From positions 1 to 9,351 of the forward strand of contig JAFWLF010000141.1 of NCBI GenBank assembly GCA_017511185.1: a DNA stretch of 9,351 nt, given 5' to 3'. Of this stretch, positions 7,683 to 9,351 are shown piece after piece. The notes beneath the pieces are model-generated. The model saw only the letters and a list, made by a program, of their open reading frames with translations. It searched no databases and was not told where the DNA came from. This DNA is from RGIG5612 sp017511185. GTDB lineage: Bacteria; Bacillota; Clostridia; Lachnospirales; Lachnospiraceae. The position numbers and the translations under genes are program-made. Numbering within the stretch: position 1 is the first letter of the stretch; each line of letters starts with the position of its first letter.

Positions 7683-7702
7683 ATATCCCCGCCTGGGGAT
7701 AT
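7683..7702. promoter_or_regulatory. 20-bp GC-centred palindrome upstream of cooS, possible operator
   Basis: Arms atatcccc (7683-7690) and ggggatat (7695-7702) are perfectly complementary around a 4-base centre (gcct). It is the only GC-rich block in an otherwise AT-rich intergenic region, lying between the lepA terminator and cooS about 150 bases before the cooS start. No T-run follows on either strand, so it does not look like an intrinsic terminator. A binding site for a dimeric regulator is the simplest reading; it does not match the TGTCA-N6-TGACA pattern of the CO sensor CooA. A small mRNA hairpin is the alternative. Confidence 0.45.
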
Positions 7703-7733
7703 ACATATTTTCAAAAAAAGCTTTTACTGCAAT

Positions 7734-7767
7734 AAAAAAGCGGAGAAACCGCAGTTCTCCGCTTTTT
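7734..7767 (-). terminator. Rho-independent terminator of lepA
   Basis: On the minus strand a 13-bp perfect stem (arms 7755-7767 and 7735-7747, core GCGGAGAA) with a 7-base loop ends in six T residues at 7739-7734. It begins 17 bases after the lepA stop. Because the stem itself starts with an A-run, it could also terminate plus-strand transcripts. It separates lepA transcription from the cooS operon. Confidence 0.92.
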
Positions 7768-7784
7768 GAAAAATATTTATATTT

Positions 7785-9351
7785 CTATCGGTCATCCAAT
7801 TTCAGCACAGACATAAATGCCTTCTGCGGGATCTCCACATTGCCGATCTGCCGCATCCGTTTTTTGCCTTCCTTCTGCTTTTCCAAAAGTTTTCTCTTCC
7901 GGGTGATATCTCCACCGTAACACTTTGCAAGCACATCCTTACGCAATGCCTTAACGGTCTCTCTGGCAATGATCTTGCTGCCGATTGCTGCCTGGATTGG
8001 GATCTCGAACAGATGCCTCGGAATCTCCTCTTTCAGTTTTTCACACATCTTGCGCCCGCGCTCATAAGCAGAATCCGCATGAACAATAAAGGACAATGCA
8101 TCCACTTCTTCCCGGTTGATCAGGATGTCCAGCTTGACCAGCTTGCTCCTCTCATATCCTTTCAATTCATAATCCAGTGAAGCATATCCCCTGGATCTTG
8201 ATTTTAACGCATCGAAGAAGTCATAAATGATCTCGTTGAGCGGAAGGTCATAACGCAGGATTGCGCGGTTTGCCTCAATGTACTCAATCTCTTTATAGAC
8301 ACCTCGTCTTTCCTGACAAAGCTCCATGATCGGTCCGATATAGTCCGATGTGACCATGATCTCGGCCTCTACCATCGGTTCTTCCATATATTCGATCTCA
8401 GAAGGATCCGGCAGATTAGTAGGATTTGTCAGATCGATCATCGTTCCGTCTGTTTTCATAACCTTATAAATAACGGACGGAGCTGTCGTGACCAGATCCA
8501 GATTATACTCTCTCTCCAGGCGCTCCTCGATGATTTCCAGATGAAGAAGACCTAAGAAACCGCAGCGGAATCCAAATCCTAACGCAACTGAAGTTTCCGG
8601 TTCATAGTTCAACGAAGCGTCATTTAATTTCAGTTTTTCCAAAGCATCCCGCAGATCTTCGTAATGCGCACCATCCGCAGGATACATGCCGCAGTATACC
8701 ATCGACTGCACTTTCTTATAACCCGGAAGCGGCTCGCTGCAAGGACGCTGCGCATCCGTTACTGTATCACCGACCATGGTATCACGGACGTTCTTAATAG
8801 ATGCGGTAAAGTAGCCGACCATGCCTGCGGTCAGTTCATCGCAAGGGATAAACTTGCCTGCGCCAAAATAGCCGACTTCTACCACGTTTGCCTCAGCACC
8901 GGTTGCCATCATTTTAACGGTCGTCCCAACTTTGATCGTGCCTTCCCGCACGCGGATAAAGACGATCACGCCTTTATAGGAATCATAGATGGAATCAAAG
9001 ATCAATGCCTGCAAAGGTGCTGTCGGATCACCCTGTGGAGCCGGGATCCTTTCCACAATTGCTTCCAGGACCTGTTCAATGTTGATATCATTCTTGGCTG
9101 AGATCAGCGGCGCATCATGTGCCTCCAGCCCAATGACATCTTCAATCTCTTCAATCACACGCTCCGGCTCTGCACTCGGCAGATCGATCTTATTTATGAC
9201 CGGGATCACTTCCAGATCGTGATCAATAGCCATATAGACATTCACCAGGGTCTGTGCTTCGATTCCCTGTGCAGCATCAACGACCAGAACGGCTCCGTCA
9301 CAAGCAGCAGAGACCGGGAAACCTCATAGTTGAAGTCTACATGTCCAGGAG
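7785..9351 (-). CDS. lepA: Elongation factor 4 (LepA) translation GTPase, 5' end outside window, apparent frameshift
   Basis: A ribosome-associated GTPase that acts on elongating or initiating ribosomes. The visible part begins at the G3 region (PGHVDFNYEVSRSL, from 9349) and runs to a TAG at 7785-7787; the N-terminal P-loop lies beyond the right edge. G4 NKID is at about 9183-9194 and G5 SAK about 90 bases further on. The LepA-specific C-terminal region ends in EIPQKAFMSVLKLDDR. One base appears to be missing near 9307-9308: upstream the frame reads ...EVSRSL, and the expected AACDGAVLVVDAAQG continues only after a +1 shift. In the upstream frame a TGA appears at the codon overlapping GTG 9243-9245; in the downstream frame a TGA lies just before TTCCCGG. 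The GTG at 9245, the first start codon in the downstream frame, is therefore probably not a genuine start. The defect lies within 45 bases of the sequence end, so a sequencing or assembly error is as likely as a real mutation. The terminator at 7734-7767 follows the gene. Confidence 0.93.

Noticed and set aside
7533..7734. CooA-type CO-sensor site or sigma-54 promoter upstream of cooS
   Set aside because: No TGTCA-N6-TGACA dyad and no GG-N10-GC -24/-12 pair could be found in the leader.
7785..9245. A short LepA starting at GTG 9245
   Set aside because: Conserved LepA sequence continues upstream of the GTG in the same frame to about 9305 and then in a shifted frame, so the GTG is only the first start codon after a frameshift.
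1..9351. Insertion sequence, integrase, att site or CRISPR array around the CODH/ACS cassette
   Set aside because: No transposase or integrase frame, no regular spaced repeat, and no direct repeat bracketing the cassette was seen by eye.

Overview
The window is a bacterial segment with every recognisable gene on the minus strand, so transcription runs from right to left. Gene content suggests an acetogenic member of the Clostridia, probably Lachnospiraceae-like. The evidence is a full-length bacterial-type acetyl-CoA synthase with an N-terminal CODH-binding region, a cooS-cooC-acsB cassette, strong AGGAGG-type ribosome binding, and the Firmicutes lepA/hemW pair. The family assignment is inference; no rRNA or other marker is present.

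In order of transcription: lepA (EF4 translation GTPase, 9351 to 7785, 5' end outside the window, with an apparent one-base deletion near 9307); a strong intrinsic terminator (7734-7767); an AT-rich leader with a 20-bp palindrome and two near-identical 17-bp direct repeats; cooS (Ni-Fe CO dehydrogenase, TTG start at 7532); cooC (Ni-insertion ATPase); acsB (acetyl-CoA synthase). A 13-bp perfect hairpin follows, then hemW (radical SAM heme chaperone) with a candidate promoter of its own. Last is an MBOAT O-acyltransferase of the AlgI/DltB class that runs off the left edge.

cooS, cooC and acsB are separated by only 1-2 bases and clearly form one operon. Together they encode the two catalytic subunits of the CODH/ACS complex of the Wood-Ljungdahl pathway plus one nickel maturation factor. 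CooS reduces CO2 to CO, and AcsB condenses CO with a methyl group and CoA to acetyl-CoA. All metal-cluster ligands expected from the families are present in both enzymes, so both look functional. The corrinoid protein (acsC/acsD), methyltransferase (acsE) and folate-branch genes are not in the window.

The most notable point is position. lepA and hemW are commonly adjacent in Firmicutes, so the CODH/ACS cassette appears to sit between two housekeeping genes, bounded by a terminator on one side and a hairpin on the other. I found no mobile element, CRISPR array, RNA gene or convincing new system. The large plus-strand open frames are antisense shadows of the real genes.
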